Source: Fundidesulfovibrio putealis DSM 16056
GTDB taxonomy: Bacteria > Desulfobacterota > Desulfovibrionia > Desulfovibrionales > Desulfovibrionaceae
Assembly (NCBI RefSeq): GCF_000429325.1
Contig: NZ_AUBQ01000005.1
Coordinates: forward strand, 62,001-126,000
Reading direction: 5' to 3'
Length of the DNA: 64,000 nucleotides
Part shown: positions 18,236-29,259 of the stretch, in pieces
How positions within the stretch are numbered: the stretch's first letter is position 1
Layout of the letters: each line of letters opens with the position of its first letter
Position numbers and translations under genes: made by a program
Notes under the pieces: model-generated
What the model saw: only the letters and a program-made list of their open reading frames with translations
Database searches by the model: none
What the model was told of the DNA's origin: nothing

Positions 18236-18410
18236 GTGTCGCGTTTCATTCTGACAACGAGAGTATTCCAAAGTGATTTGTTCGAGCCGGTCCAGATGTT
18301 GTCGGCGCGACGTTGTATAGTACCCGCAGGTCCCGTCCGGAACGCGCACTGTCAGGACGCAGGTCATGCAGCCATAACGTCACCGTGAAACAAGACCAAA
18401 GGGAATCTTC

Positions 18411-20267
18411 ATGCCCAGCCTGTCCGCCATGCTTTCGCAGCCCAGTCTGACCATCAAGTTTCTGACCATCTCGTTTCTCTCCCTGGCCATCTTCGCCCTT
18501 GCCCTGTTCGGCGTCATACTGCCCCGCACCGAGGCGGAGCTGGTCGACGTGCACAAGGACTCCCTGTACGCCGTGGTGGGGACCATCCAGTCGCTGCTCA
18601 AGGAGTACGATCTCCAGGTGCAGCGCGGCGAACTGACACTGGAGGAAGCCCAGAAGCGGGCGCTCCGGCGCATCAAGCAGGCGCGCTACGGAAACGGCGA
18701 CTACTTCTGGATCAACGACCTGACCCTGCCCTATCCGAAGATGATCATGCACCCCACCGTGCCCAGCCTGGACGGCAAGGTGCTCGACGACGCGAAGTTC
18801 GCCTGCGCCACTTTCTCCCAGAAGGGGCGCGGCGGCCAACTGGACGCCGTGCCGGGCGGCAAGGGCAACCTGTTCGCCACCCTGCTGGAGGTCAGCCGGG
18901 CCTCCGGCGACGGCTACATCATCTACCAGTGGCCCAAACCGCTCTCCGGCGGCGGGGTATCCACGGAGCTCTTTCCCAAACTGTCCTACGGCGTGGTGTT
19001 CGCACCCTGGGGCTGGCTGATCGGCAGCGGCATCTACATCGACAGCATCGACGCCAAGATCGCCAATATGCGCCTGTGGGGCGCGGGCGTGCTGGCCGTG
19101 GCCTTCATGGTGGGCCTGCTCGTGACCATCTGGCTGACCAGGGCCTTCGTGGGTCGTCAGCTGGACGCCCTGGTGAGCTATTCCGGCAGGATCGCCGAGG
19201 GCGATCTGGAGGCGCGTGTGCCTTCGGAGTCCTTCAAGGCGGAATTGGCGGTGCTCAAGCATTCCCTGGAAGTGATGGTGGAGAATCTGCGCCGCTCCAT
19301 CGCCCTGGCGGACGAGAAATCGCGCGAGGCCAGCCAGCAGGCCCTTGAGGCCCAGGAGCAGGCCAGACGGGCCGAGGAAGCCTGCAGGATGGCCGAGGAG
19401 GCCAAACGTGCGGGCGAACTGGCCGCCGTGACCGCCATGGGGGGGGCAGCCGACGGCATCGGGCAGGTGGCCGGGGAACTCTCCGGGCTTCTGGCCTCTG
19501 CCGTGGACGGAACCGGCAGGCAACGCAGGCAGGCCGAAGAGACCGCCCGCGAGGTGGAGGACGTGAACCGCACCCTGGCCCACGTGTCCCAGCTGGCCAC
19601 GGACGTGGCCGGGCTTGCCGGGGAAGCCAGCAAAAAGGCCAGGGCCGGGTCCACCGTGGTGGAGGATTCCGCCCAGGCCATCGCGGCGGTGAACACCCAG
19701 GCCCAGGCCCTGTCGGACTCCATGCACGAGCTGGGCGCGCAGAGCCAGGCCATCGGGGCCATCCTGACCACCATCGCCGATATCGCCGACCAGACCAACC
19801 TGCTGGCCCTGAACGCGGCAATCGAGGCGGCCCGCGCAGGCGAAGCCGGGCGCGGCTTCGCGGTTGTGGCCGACGAGGTGCGAAAACTCGCAGAAAAGAC
19901 CATGACCGCCACTCAGGAGGTCTCCCGCTCCGTGGGGGCCATCCAGGACGGCGCGCGCCGGAACGTGGAGCGCATGGACCAGGCCGCGCAGGCCATTGGC
20001 CGGGCAACGGACCTGGCGCGCCAGTCCGGCGAGGTGTTCGTGGACATCGTGGACATCGTGGGGCGCTCGGCCGGTCAGACCTCGGCCATCGCAAGCGACG
20101 CCCAGGCCCAGTCCGGGGCCATGCGGCAGGTGTCGGCAGCCGTGGAGGACATCGCCCAGGTGGCCGGGGACATCGCCCGGAACGCCGCCGAATCGCAGGA
20201 CGCGCTGCGCAGGCTGGAGCGCGAGCAGGCCCAGTTGGGAGAGGTCATCCGAAAGTTCGACGCATAG
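18411..20267 (+). CDS. methyl-accepting chemotaxis protein with Cache sensor
   Basis: A 618-residue chemoreceptor. A transmembrane helix (about 15-38) precedes a periplasmic single-Cache domain with the [20 protein letters not shown] signature, then a second helix near 220-245, HAMP, a coiled coil rich in Glu/Ala/Arg, and the cytoplasmic signalling hairpin [20 protein letters not shown]. No C-terminal methyltransferase-tethering pentapeptide is visible; the protein ends in [11 protein letters not shown] 18411 follows AAAGGGA. Cache receptors of this type often sense small organic acids. The next gene, a histidine kinase, starts 15 bp after the stop. Confidence 0.92.
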   Translation: MPSLSAMLSQPSLTIKFLTISFLSLAIFALALFGVILPRTEAELVDVHKDSLYAVVGTIQSLLKEYDLQVQRGELTLEEAQKRALRRIKQARYGNGDYFWINDLTLPYPKMIMHPTVPSLDGKVLDDAKFACATFSQKGRGGQLDAVPGGKGNLFATLLEVSRASGDGYIIYQWPKPLSGGGVSTELFPKLSYGVVFAPWGWLIGSGIYIDSIDAKIANMRLWGAGVLAVAFMVGLLVTIWLTRAFVGRQLDALVSYSGRIAEGDLEARVPSESFKAELAVLKHSLEVMVENLRRSIALADEKSREASQQALEAQEQARRAEEACRMAEEAKRAGELAAVTAMGGAADGIGQVAGELSGLLASAVDGTGRQRRQAEETAREVEDVNRTLAHVSQLATDVAGLAGEASKKARAGSTVVEDSAQAIAAVNTQAQALSDSMHELGAQSQAIGAILTTIADIADQTNLLALNAAIEAARAGEAGRGFAVVADEVRKLAEKTMTATQEVSRSVGAIQDGARRNVERMDQAAQAIGRATDLARQSGEVFVDIVDIVGRSAGQTSAIASDAQAQSGAMRQVSAAVEDIAQVAGDIARNAAESQDALRRLEREQAQLGEVIRKFDA

Positions 20268-20282
20268 CGCCGGGAGCGCCAT

Positions 20283-22943
<2,661 letters not shown>

Positions 22944-22999
22944 TCTTCACGCCCGCTCGGGCGCAACAAATCCCACATGCAGGCGAGTGCCGAAGGCAC

Positions 23000-23032
23000 A
23001 AAAAAAGGGGAGGCGCTTGTCAGCGCCTCCCC
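23000..23032 (-). terminator. rho-independent terminator of sat
   Basis: On the leftward strand a perfect 11-bp stem (GGGGAGGCGCT with AGCGCCTCCCC, 23007-23032) and a 4-base loop are followed by a run of seven T. It lies 25 bp after the sat stop codon. Confidence 0.92.
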
Positions 23033-23056
23033 GGAACCGGCCTAGGCCGGTATCAA

Positions 23057-24367
23057 CTATTTCTGCTTGGCGTGGTCGCCGGAGGCGGCGCGCTGCATCT
23101 TGACCTCGACCTTCTCGGTCAGGCCTTCATAGTACTCGCGCAGAATGGCCAGGCACTCGTCGCGGCCGAAGTGGTCGGGGATGGCGTCGCCTTCGGACAG
23201 CATCTTGCGCAGCTTGGTGCCGGACAGGATGACGCGGTCTTCCTTGCCGTGGGGGCAGGTGCGCAGGGAGGCCATGCCGTCGCACTTGAAGCAGTAGAAG
23301 GTCCAGTCGATGTTCATGTTCTCGCAGAGCAGGGCCTTGCCGGGCTCGACGGCGCAAGCGGCCTCGGGGGTCGCGTAGGGGATGCGCTTGAAGATCTCCT
23401 GGGCCTCGAACATGCCGTAGAAGTCGCCCACGCCGGCGTGGTCACGACCGATGATCATCTGGTTGATGCCGAAGTTCTGGCGGAAGGTGGCGTGCAGCAG
23501 GCCTTCGCGGGGACCGGCGTAGCGCATGTCCAGGGGGTAGCCGGCCTGGATCACGTGGTCCTTCACGAAGTAGTGCTCGACCAGGGTGTCGATGGCCTTC
23601 ACGCGCACTTCAGCCGGGATGTCGCCGGGCTTCAGGTTGCCGATCAGGGAGTGGATGACCACGCCGTCGCAGACTTCCACGGCGATCTTGGCCAGGAACT
23701 CGTGCGAGCGGTGCATGGGGTTGCGCAGCTGCAGAGCGGCAACCTTCTGCCAGCCCTTGGCGTCCATTTCGGCGCGCAGCTCGGCGGGACGCTTGTAAAC
23801 GCCCTTGTACTTGACGGGGTAGTCGCCCTCGGAGAGGACCTTCACGTTACCGGCCAGGGACACGGGCTTCTGGCCCATGACCATCTGCACGCCGGGGTGA
23901 TCCTTCAGAGCGGTCTCCCAGAACACGTCGTCGGCGGAGTCGGGGCCGGCGCCCTTGAACACCTGGTAGCACTCCCACTTCTTCTCTTCTTCGGTGAGGG
24001 TGTACTTCTCGGTGACGGTGATGATGGCCATCATCTCGCCCTTGTGGGACTCCAGCGCAACTTCCTGGCCCACGTTGATGCCGGCGGCATCTTCGGCGGA
24101 GACGGAGAGGGTGACGGGGACGGGCCAGAAGGTGCCGTCGGTCAGGGTCATCTTCTCGCACACGGACTTCCAGTCGGCCTTGTTCATGAAGTAGGTGATC
24201 GGCGAGAAGCCGCCGATGCCCATCATGATCAGGTCGCCCTTTTCGCGGGGGGAGATGACGACTTTCTTCAGGGTGGCGGCCTTCTTCAGAGCCTCAGCGC
24301 GCTCGGCGCCTTCCAGAAGACAAATGGTCAGGCCTTTGCCACCATGCGGGGGAACCAGTCTGGACAT
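23057..24367 (-). CDS. sat: sulfate adenylyltransferase (ATP sulfurylase)
   Basis: First step of sulfate reduction: makes adenosine phosphosulfate from ATP and sulfate in the cytoplasm. At 436 residues it is the stand-alone, homo-oligomeric form without an APS kinase domain. The active-site motif QLRNPMHRSHE is at 213-223 and GRDHAGVGDFY at 307-317. A Cys-rich segment (CENMNIDWTFYCFKCDG ... TCPHG) in the last quarter matches the metal-binding knot of archaeal and sulfate-reducer enzymes. The start at 24367 is supported by AAGGAGAGG upstream on the leftward strand. It has its own promoter and terminator, as expected for a highly expressed dissimilatory gene. APS reductase and Dsr genes are not in this window. 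Confidence 0.97.
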   Translation of the reverse strand: MSRLVPPHGGKGLTICLLEGAERAEALKKAATLKKVVISPREKGDLIMMGIGGFSPITYFMNKADWKSVCEKMTLTDGTFWPVPVTLSVSAEDAAGINVGQEVALESHKGEMMAIITVTEKYTLTEEEKKWECYQVFKGAGPDSADDVFWETALKDHPGVQMVMGQKPVSLAGNVKVLSEGDYPVKYKGVYKRPAELRAEMDAKGWQKVAALQLRNPMHRSHEFLAKIAVEVCDGVVIHSLIGNLKPGDIPAEVRVKAIDTLVEHYFVKDHVIQAGYPLDMRYAGPREGLLHATFRQNFGINQMIIGRDHAGVGDFYGMFEAQEIFKRIPYATPEAACAVEPGKALLCENMNIDWTFYCFKCDGMASLRTCPHGKEDRVILSGTKLRKMLSEGDAIPDHFGRDECLAILREYYEGLTEKVEVKMQRAASGDHAKQK

Positions 24368-24492
24368 GTTCGTTTCCTCTCCTTTACGGATAGTGTGGTT
24401 TCTCGTCTTGCCGCCCAGGCCGCTTAGCGGCCATCAATCCGTCCGGGTCCAAGGGAGCCCGGCCGCCCTATGATAAAAAATTCACGTGGAGT

Positions 24493-24522
24493 GTTATTGT
24501 GAAAAAAATGACTTCTTGTCAA
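24493..24522 (-). promoter_or_regulatory. sat promoter
   Basis: On the leftward strand a perfect TTGACA -35 (24517-24522) and an AATAAC -10 (24493-24498, 4 of 6) are separated by 18 bp. A TTCACAA half-site, like one arm of the Rex operator known upstream of sat in Desulfovibrio, overlaps the -10, but no matching second arm is present. The leader of about 120 bases contains the hairpin GGCCGC-TTA-GCGGCC (24418-24432). Confidence 0.65.
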
Positions 24523-24599
24523 GCCATTCCACCCCGGCTTGACGACTTCGTTCCACGCGGGCATCCTCGCCCGTGAAAGCATCAGGAGGACTGTAAACC

Positions 24600-24974
24600 A
24601 TGTTGCTCGACGTTCGCAACGAAGACGGTTTGTCCATCGTGCGCATCAACACCCCGCGCATCGAAGCCCGCATCGCCGACGAACTCACCGAGGGCCTCAT
24701 CGACGTGTTCAGCCCGACCCGGGCCGCCGCCCTGGATTTCTCCCAGGTGGGCTTCATCGACTCCGTAGGCATGAAGTCGCTCATGACCGTTCTGCTGCAC
24801 TGCCGAAAACATGAGGGCGTGTGCGTCCTGTTCGGCGTGTCCGAGGACATCATGAGCGTATTCGTCATCACGCGCCTCAATAAGCTCCTGCCCATCGCCG
24901 AAGACGAGGCGTCCGCCGTGGCCCGCGTGCGCGAACTCGTCCGGGAAAACCGCGAGCGCACCCTCAGGGGTTGA
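24600..24974 (+). CDS. STAS-domain protein (anti-sigma factor antagonist-like)
   Basis: A 124-residue protein formed by one STAS domain. FSQVGFIDSVGMKSLMTVLLHC is the characteristic strand-loop-helix; the serine in DSVGMK is at the position phosphorylated in SpoIIAA/RsbV-type antagonists. It ends in a charged helix. AGGAGG lies about 10 bases before ATG 24600. It is divergent from sat and not next to an anti-sigma kinase, so its partner is not known. It might take part in a partner-switching stress or surface-growth pathway. Confidence 0.85.
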   Translation: MLLDVRNEDGLSIVRINTPRIEARIADELTEGLIDVFSPTRAAALDFSQVGFIDSVGMKSLMTVLLHCRKHEGVCVLFGVSEDIMSVFVITRLNKLLPIAEDEASAVARVRELVRENRERTLRG

Positions 24975-24981
24975 TCCCAGG

Positions 24982-25590
24982 CTACACCAGTATCTCTTCC
25001 AGAGACTTGCGCGGCCTCTGGGGCGGGCTCTCCGCCGGATGCCCCACGGCCATCAGGGCCGCCACGCCAAGACCTTCGGGCAGCCCCAGGCGCTCCCGGA
25101 TGATCCTCTCTTCCAATCTGCCTATCCAGGTGGTTCCAAGCTTAAGCTCCACGGCCCGGAGCATCATGGCGGACATGGCGATGGCCAGGTTCAGCGACGC
25201 CGCGCCCCGCAACAGTTCCGGCGGTCCGGACTCGGCGGGCTTCAGGTAGGATTCGTCCACGTCCTGCGCGAACTCCGGGGTCATAAGCCCGGCCTCCCGC
25301 AGCGCCCTGATGGTGGCGCGCGAATCGCACAGGTAGGCGGACGTGTCCACGCAGCACACGATCACCGCGCCCGCCTTGCCCACCCAGCGTTGTCCGGCCG
25401 TGGCCGGGCCGCCGAGCCACTCGATATCCTCGCGGCGCGTGATGAGCCTGAAGCGCCAGGGCTGCGAGTTACAACCGGACGGCGAGAGCCGGGCGGCCTC
25501 GATCAGTTCGAGCAAAAGTTCACGAGTGACGGGCTGGTCCGTGAATTTACGGATGGAGCGGCGGTTGGCGATGGCTTCCTGTACGGTCAT
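24982..25590 (-). CDS. nitroreductase family FMN oxidoreductase
   Basis: A 202-residue nitroreductase-fold flavoprotein. AIANRRSIRKFTDQPV is the FMN-binding N-terminal motif and LSPSGCNSQPWRF the second flavin contact; ALMAVGHPAE near the C-terminus is the usual closing strand. Substrates may be nitro compounds, quinones or flavins. The start at 25590 has GGAGG eight bases upstream on the leftward strand, whereas a frame extending to 25629 has none. The gene faces the STAS gene tail to tail with only 7 bp between stops. Confidence 0.9.
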   Translation of the reverse strand: MTVQEAIANRRSIRKFTDQPVTRELLLELIEAARLSPSGCNSQPWRFRLITRREDIEWLGGPATAGQRWVGKAGAVIVCCVDTSAYLCDSRATIRALREAGLMTPEFAQDVDESYLKPAESGPPELLRGAASLNLAIAMSAMMLRAVELKLGTTWIGRLEERIIRERLGLPEGLGVAALMAVGHPAESPPQRPRKSLEEILV

Positions 25591-25660
25591 GGAAAGGCCT
25601 CCAGGCAGGGTGTGCGGCGTCCGTGTCACGTCCGCATCATATTTTGGTGTCGTTTTGCGG

Positions 25661-26146
25661 TCACGCGATGCTTTTGAAACAGCGCAGGTCGACGGTGATG
25701 TCCTCGTCCAGGTCGATGAAGGCCATGCAGGGCCTGTCGCCCGAGAGGCTGCCGGGGTTCACCACCAGGGTGTCGCCGAAGCGGATGTTGGTCTGGCGGT
25801 GGGTGTGGCCGAAAAGGATCAGGTCGAAACCCGGCCCGAAGGCCTCGGGCAGGCGGGCGGGCAGGCTCGGCCGGTCGCCCCAGCCGTGGGTGACGCCGAT
25901 GGTTTTCCCGCCCAGGTTCAGGCGCAGCATGGCCGGGAGTTCCTGCCCCACGCGCCAGTCGCAGCAGTTGCCCGCCACGCCGTGGAAGTTGGGATGGTTG
26001 CGGGCCATGTAGTCGTGCATGGCCACGCCGGTGGTGTCGCCGCAGTGGATGAGCGCGTCCGCAGGAAGCAGGTGTTCGTCGAAGAATCGCCTGAACCAGT
26101 CCGTGGGCGCGTCCAGGTGGGTGTCGGAGATGACCGCGATGCGCAT
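25661..26146 (-). CDS. YfcE/MJ0936-type metallophosphoesterase
   Basis: A 161-residue calcineurin-like phosphoesterase. Metal-binding motifs are visible: MRIAVISDTHLD (DxH), HCGDTTG (GD), VAGNCCDW (GN, with Cys-Asp in place of the usual Asp), VTHGWGD (H) and LFGHTHRQTN (GHTH). Proteins of this size usually act as phosphodiesterases on artificial or unknown substrates. The ATG at 26146 lies 5 bases beyond the stop of the upstream HD-domain gene, and its GAGG ribosome site overlaps that stop, so the two are coupled. Confidence 0.9.
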   Translation of the reverse strand: MRIAVISDTHLDAPTDWFRRFFDEHLLPADALIHCGDTTGVAMHDYMARNHPNFHGVAGNCCDWRVGQELPAMLRLNLGGKTIGVTHGWGDRPSLPARLPEAFGPGFDLILFGHTHRQTNIRFGDTLVVNPGSLSGDRPCMAFIDLDEDITVDLRCFKSIA

Positions 26147-26151
26147 GAGCC

Positions 26152-26778
26152 TCAGCCCTTTCCGTTTTTGCGTTCCCACCAGCAGGCCTCGGGGCCGAGA
26201 AACCACCAGTCGGTGTGGTCCGTGGTCATGATGGCCTCGGCCAGTTCGCGCCCCTGGGGCGTGCGCAGGCGGCCCACGGCGCAGTCCAGCCACTTCTTGG
26301 CGTAGGTGTTGCCGAGGTCCAGCGCCTCCTTCAGGTTGACCATCAGGTCCAGCTGGTCGGCGTCCTGGGCCAGGATGGCCTCCAGGGACTGCGCGTCCTC
26401 CAGCTCGTCGTGGAGCGTCAGCACCGGTTCGGACAGGCCTGTGCCCTTGAGGCCGTCGGCCAGGGCGCGGCGCGCGTCGTGGGTGTTGTAGAGCTTGTTG
26501 ACGTAGTTGAAGTCGCCGGTGCGGGCTTCATGGATGTCGTGGAAGAGGCAGAGCAGGACGGTCTTGGCCGCGTCGGCCCCGGCCATGTGGGCCAGGGCGT
26601 AGCCGATCACCGCCGTGCCGAAGCTGTGTTCGGCCACGTTCTCGGAGCCGGTGCCCAAAAACTGGTAGCCGGTGCGGGGGGTGCGGCGCAGCATGCTCAC
26701 TTCAAAAAGAAAATCGGCCATGCGCGTTAAGCGCTCACGGCCGGACATGTCTATGGTGGATGCGGGCTTGTCTGTCAT
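26152..26778 (-). CDS. HD-domain hydrolase (YfbR/HDDC2-like)
   Basis: A 208-residue HD-fold metal hydrolase. The metal ligands are visible in order: H in ENVAEHSFGTAV, HD in CLFHDIHEARTGD and D in QDADQLDLM. Overall layout resembles YfbR/HDDC2 5'-deoxynucleotidases, so nucleotide monophosphate hydrolysis is likely. It is the first gene of a two-gene operon with the metallophosphoesterase. The ribosome site for the ATG at 26778 appears to be GGAGG located 13 bases upstream, which is part of the conserved end of the dispersed repeat at 26785-26969. Confidence 0.85.
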   Translation of the reverse strand: MTDKPASTIDMSGRERLTRMADFLFEVSMLRRTPRTGYQFLGTGSENVAEHSFGTAVIGYALAHMAGADAAKTVLLCLFHDIHEARTGDFNYVNKLYNTHDARRALADGLKGTGLSEPVLTLHDELEDAQSLEAILAQDADQLDLMVNLKEALDLGNTYAKKWLDCAVGRLRTPQGRELAEAIMTTDHTDWWFLGPEACWWERKNGKG

Positions 26779-26784
26779 GGGGGG

Positions 26785-26969
26785 AAGATGCCTCCGGCGG
26801 CCAGAGAGGAAACTTTTTGAAATAAAGTTGTCCTCTCTGGACTCTCCTTCAAAAACTTTTAAGTAGCTTCGCGTCCGAACTCGTCACGTGTGACGGGTTA
26901 AGACGCGAAGCCAACAGAGGGTCCAGGGGGATCATCCCCCTGGCGGGTGCAGGGCAGAGCCCTGGTCTG
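26785..26969. repeat. composite dispersed hairpin repeat, copy A
   Basis: Fills the gap between the TolC-like gene and the HD gene. It starts with the conserved box GATGCCTCCGGCGG-CCA. Three palindromic units follow: CCAGAGAGGA paired with TCCTCTCTGG (26801-26840, extended by AACTTT/AAAGTT); GCTTCGCGTC paired with GACGCGAAGC (26866-26911) around CGTCAC/GTGACG; and CCAGGGGGAT paired with ATCCCCCTGG (26923-26943), then CAGGGC-AGA-GCCCTG (26950-26964). Related copies lie at 33018, 40111, 45073, 51250 and 52077. The strong hairpins may also end the TolC transcript. Confidence 0.85.
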
Positions 26970-26972
26970 TTT

Positions 26973-28340
26973 CTAGAGGTCGGACAGCTTCATGTTCTTG
27001 CGGCCGACGGAGTAGTACAGGTTGGCGATGGCGATCTGGTAGTCGGTGAGCGCCTGGGTGAGCTGGAACTCCGCGCGCGACACGCGCGCCTGGGCGTCCA
27101 GCACGTCGGTGTTGGTGCCGACCTGCGCCTGATAGCGGGCCACGGCCATTCGGTAGCCTTCGGTGGCGGCGGCGAGGCCGGCCTTGGCCACGGTGATGCG
27201 CTTGGCGGCGTCCTGGATGTTCAGGAACTGGGTCTTGACTTCGGCGCCCACGTCCAGGCGCAGGCGCGCCAGGTCGGCCTGGAGCTTTTTGACGTTGTCG
27301 TTGGCCTGGCGGTAGGTGAAGAAGGTGTTGCCCCAGTCCCAGGCCTTCCAGGTGAACTTCAGCTGGAACTGATGGCGCTCGAGGTAGAGGCTGGAACTCG
27401 TGGAGCTGAGGTTTTCGCGCAGGCCCATGGTGTCGCCCTGGCGGATGTAGTCGTAGTTGGCGCTCAGCTGCGGCAGGGCGGGGCTCAGGGCGATGGTGGC
27501 GTCCTTGCCTGCGATCTCCACGGACTTGAGCGCGATGGCGATGTCGGGGCGCTGCATGTAGGCCTCGTCCAGGGCCTGCTGCAGGGTGGTCTTGAAGGGG
27601 ATCTGGGTCAGCTCGCCCGTGTAGTCCACGCTGTTTTCCAGGGGGATGTTCAGAAGCGAGTTGAGCTGGGCCAGCTGGATGTCCACGGAGTTCTGGGCGG
27701 CCAGCAGGGCCTGCTCGGCGCTGGCAAGGTCGGACTCGGCCTGGAGGACGTCCAGGCGGGGGCGCAGGCCCACGTCGTAGAAGGCGCGGGTCACCTTGAG
27801 CTGCGAATCCAGGCGGGCCACGGAGTCCTGGTTGGATTTCACGTCGGCGCGGGACTTGAGCAGCGTCAGGAAGGCCGTCTGGACCGTGCGGATGAGCGTC
27901 AGTTCGGAGCGCTTGAACAGGGCGTCGGCCTGATCCCTGGCCAGCTTGGCCTTCTGGTAGCTGGAGAGCAGGCGAAAGCCGGTGAACAGCGGCTGGCTGA
28001 CGTTCAGGTCAAGCGTGGCGAACAGCGAGGGGTCGTACCAGCGGGAGGTGGCTCCGGTCAGGGTGGTTCCATTGACGGTGTTGGTCACCGCCACGGGATA
28101 TCTCGAGGTGCTCGAGGTGGACGTGTAGTTGACCGTGCCCACGGGCGCGAAGGCCGCCACGGAGGCGCGCACGCCTTCCTGTGCGCCGTAGATCTGCTGC
28201 TTGGCGGACTGGATCTGGGGGTTGGCCTCGATGGCGCGCAGGACTGATTTTTCCAGGTCCATGCGCGGGGTCTCCTGGGCCAGGGCCGTCGCGGCGGCGG
28301 CCAGAATGCACAGGGCGAGCGCAAGAGCGCGACGTATCAT
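26973..28340 (-). CDS. TolC-family outer membrane efflux protein
   Basis: A 455-residue exported protein. The signal peptide (about 1-21, ending ATALA-QE) is followed by two outer-membrane-efflux-protein repeats with long coiled-coil helices (for example SNQDSVARLDSQLKVTRAFYDVGLRPRLDVLQAESDLASAEQALLAAQ and its second-half counterpart GTNTDVLDAQARVSRAE). It should trimerise as an outer membrane channel for type I secretion or drug efflux. No ABC or membrane-fusion partner is next to it, so the cognate pump lies elsewhere. GGGAGG precedes ATG 28340 on the leftward strand. Confidence 0.92.
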   Translation of the reverse strand: MIRRALALALCILAAAATALAQETPRMDLEKSVLRAIEANPQIQSAKQQIYGAQEGVRASVAAFAPVGTVNYTSTSSTSRYPVAVTNTVNGTTLTGATSRWYDPSLFATLDLNVSQPLFTGFRLLSSYQKAKLARDQADALFKRSELTLIRTVQTAFLTLLKSRADVKSNQDSVARLDSQLKVTRAFYDVGLRPRLDVLQAESDLASAEQALLAAQNSVDIQLAQLNSLLNIPLENSVDYTGELTQIPFKTTLQQALDEAYMQRPDIAIALKSVEIAGKDATIALSPALPQLSANYDYIRQGDTMGLRENLSSTSSSLYLERHQFQLKFTWKAWDWGNTFFTYRQANDNVKKLQADLARLRLDVGAEVKTQFLNIQDAAKRITVAKAGLAAATEGYRMAVARYQAQVGTNTDVLDAQARVSRAEFQLTQALTDYQIAIANLYYSVGRKNMKLSDL

Positions 28341-28498
28341 GTGTGCCTCCCGTGGGGAGCGCCTGAACGGCGCGCCCCGTAATCAACAATATGAAGAACG
28401 AGTTAGTAGGAACTATGTCGAAGGACGTACCATTCGATGGGCAATGGCTTCGCCACGACGGGCAAGGTATAGCCAAGTTCAAATCGTATGAAAAGGGC

Positions 28499-28526
28499 AA
28501 AAAAAATCAGGGGCCGCAGCCCCTGA
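28499..28526 (-). terminator. rho-independent terminator of the 3D-domain gene
   Basis: On the leftward strand a perfect 8-bp stem (TCAGGGGC with GCCCCTGA, 28507-28526) with loop of four bases is followed by eight T. It lies 24 bp after the stop of the gene at 28551-29063. Confidence 0.9.
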
Positions 28527-28550
28527 CAGTGTGTGGGTTGATTAGGGGGG

Positions 28551-29063
28551 CTACACGTCCAGCAGCACCACTTCGATCTGCTTCTTTCCGAACTGTAATG
28601 CGCGGTCCTGGTCGTTCATGTAGATGTCCACATGCTTTGTTTTGCTGTTGCCCATCAGGTCGGTGATGGTGAAAATCCCGTGATTCTTGATGTAGACCTT
28701 TTTGCCGAACACCCATCCCTGGTTGAACAAGTCGCGAGACACGGCTATCGCGCCTTCCTTGGGCTTGGACAGGGAGGCGGTGAGCAGTTGCTGTTCGGGG
28801 AACTCACGCAGTTCCACGCTGGAGTAGGCGGTCACGGTGAGCAATTTGTTTGGAATGGGGTCGGCAATTTTGGAGAGGTTGGCCATGACCACCAGGCGCA
28901 ACAGGTTTGACTCGTCGCGCACCTTTTCCATTTCCAGACGCATCTCGGCTTTGTCATTCTCGGCAGCAACCAAAACGGATTCCAACTGCACTGTCTCGCG
29001 ATGATAGTGATAGGCTGCAACACTCAAACAGATCAGCAAGACTATGTTCAGGCATTTTAACAT
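28551..29063 (-). CDS. membrane-anchored 3D-domain protein
   Basis: A 170-residue protein. A single N-terminal helix (about 3-20, LKCLNIVLLICLSVAAY) is a signal anchor, then a short charged coiled-coil segment, then a 3D domain: LTVTAYSSVELRE, IAVSRDLFNQGWVFGKKVYIKNHG, ITDLMGNSKTKHVDIYM. The 3D fold is the double-psi barrel of MltA-type and resuscitation-factor-like cell-wall enzymes; the VDIYM aspartate is conserved. It probably acts on peptidoglycan on the periplasmic side. The start at 29063 is chosen for AGGAGG 5 bases upstream. It has its own terminator. Confidence 0.85.
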   Translation of the reverse strand: MLKCLNIVLLICLSVAAYHYHRETVQLESVLVAAENDKAEMRLEMEKVRDESNLLRLVVMANLSKIADPIPNKLLTVTAYSSVELREFPEQQLLTASLSKPKEGAIAVSRDLFNQGWVFGKKVYIKNHGIFTITDLMGNSKTKHVDIYMNDQDRALQFGKKQIEVVLLDV

Positions 29064-29259
29064 TGTTACCTCCTGCAATGGAACAGAGCCCATTTGCGAT
29101 GTCCGGGCGGCCCTCATGGACGCGGCCGGGGATGTCATGGTAGGGCGATTAGCAGATGAGGATTTGGCCTGCAACCCCTTTTTTCTCCCGGGTCGTCAAC
29201 GGCCCACGGTTGCCCCGGCTGGCGCGAACGGCTAGAAGACCCGAAAAAGGAATTCCCCC

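Noticed and set aside
24493-24522. Full Rex operator upstream of sat
   Set aside because: Only one arm (TTCACAA) is present; no TTGTGAA partner at any usual spacing, so it is noted only as a half-site.
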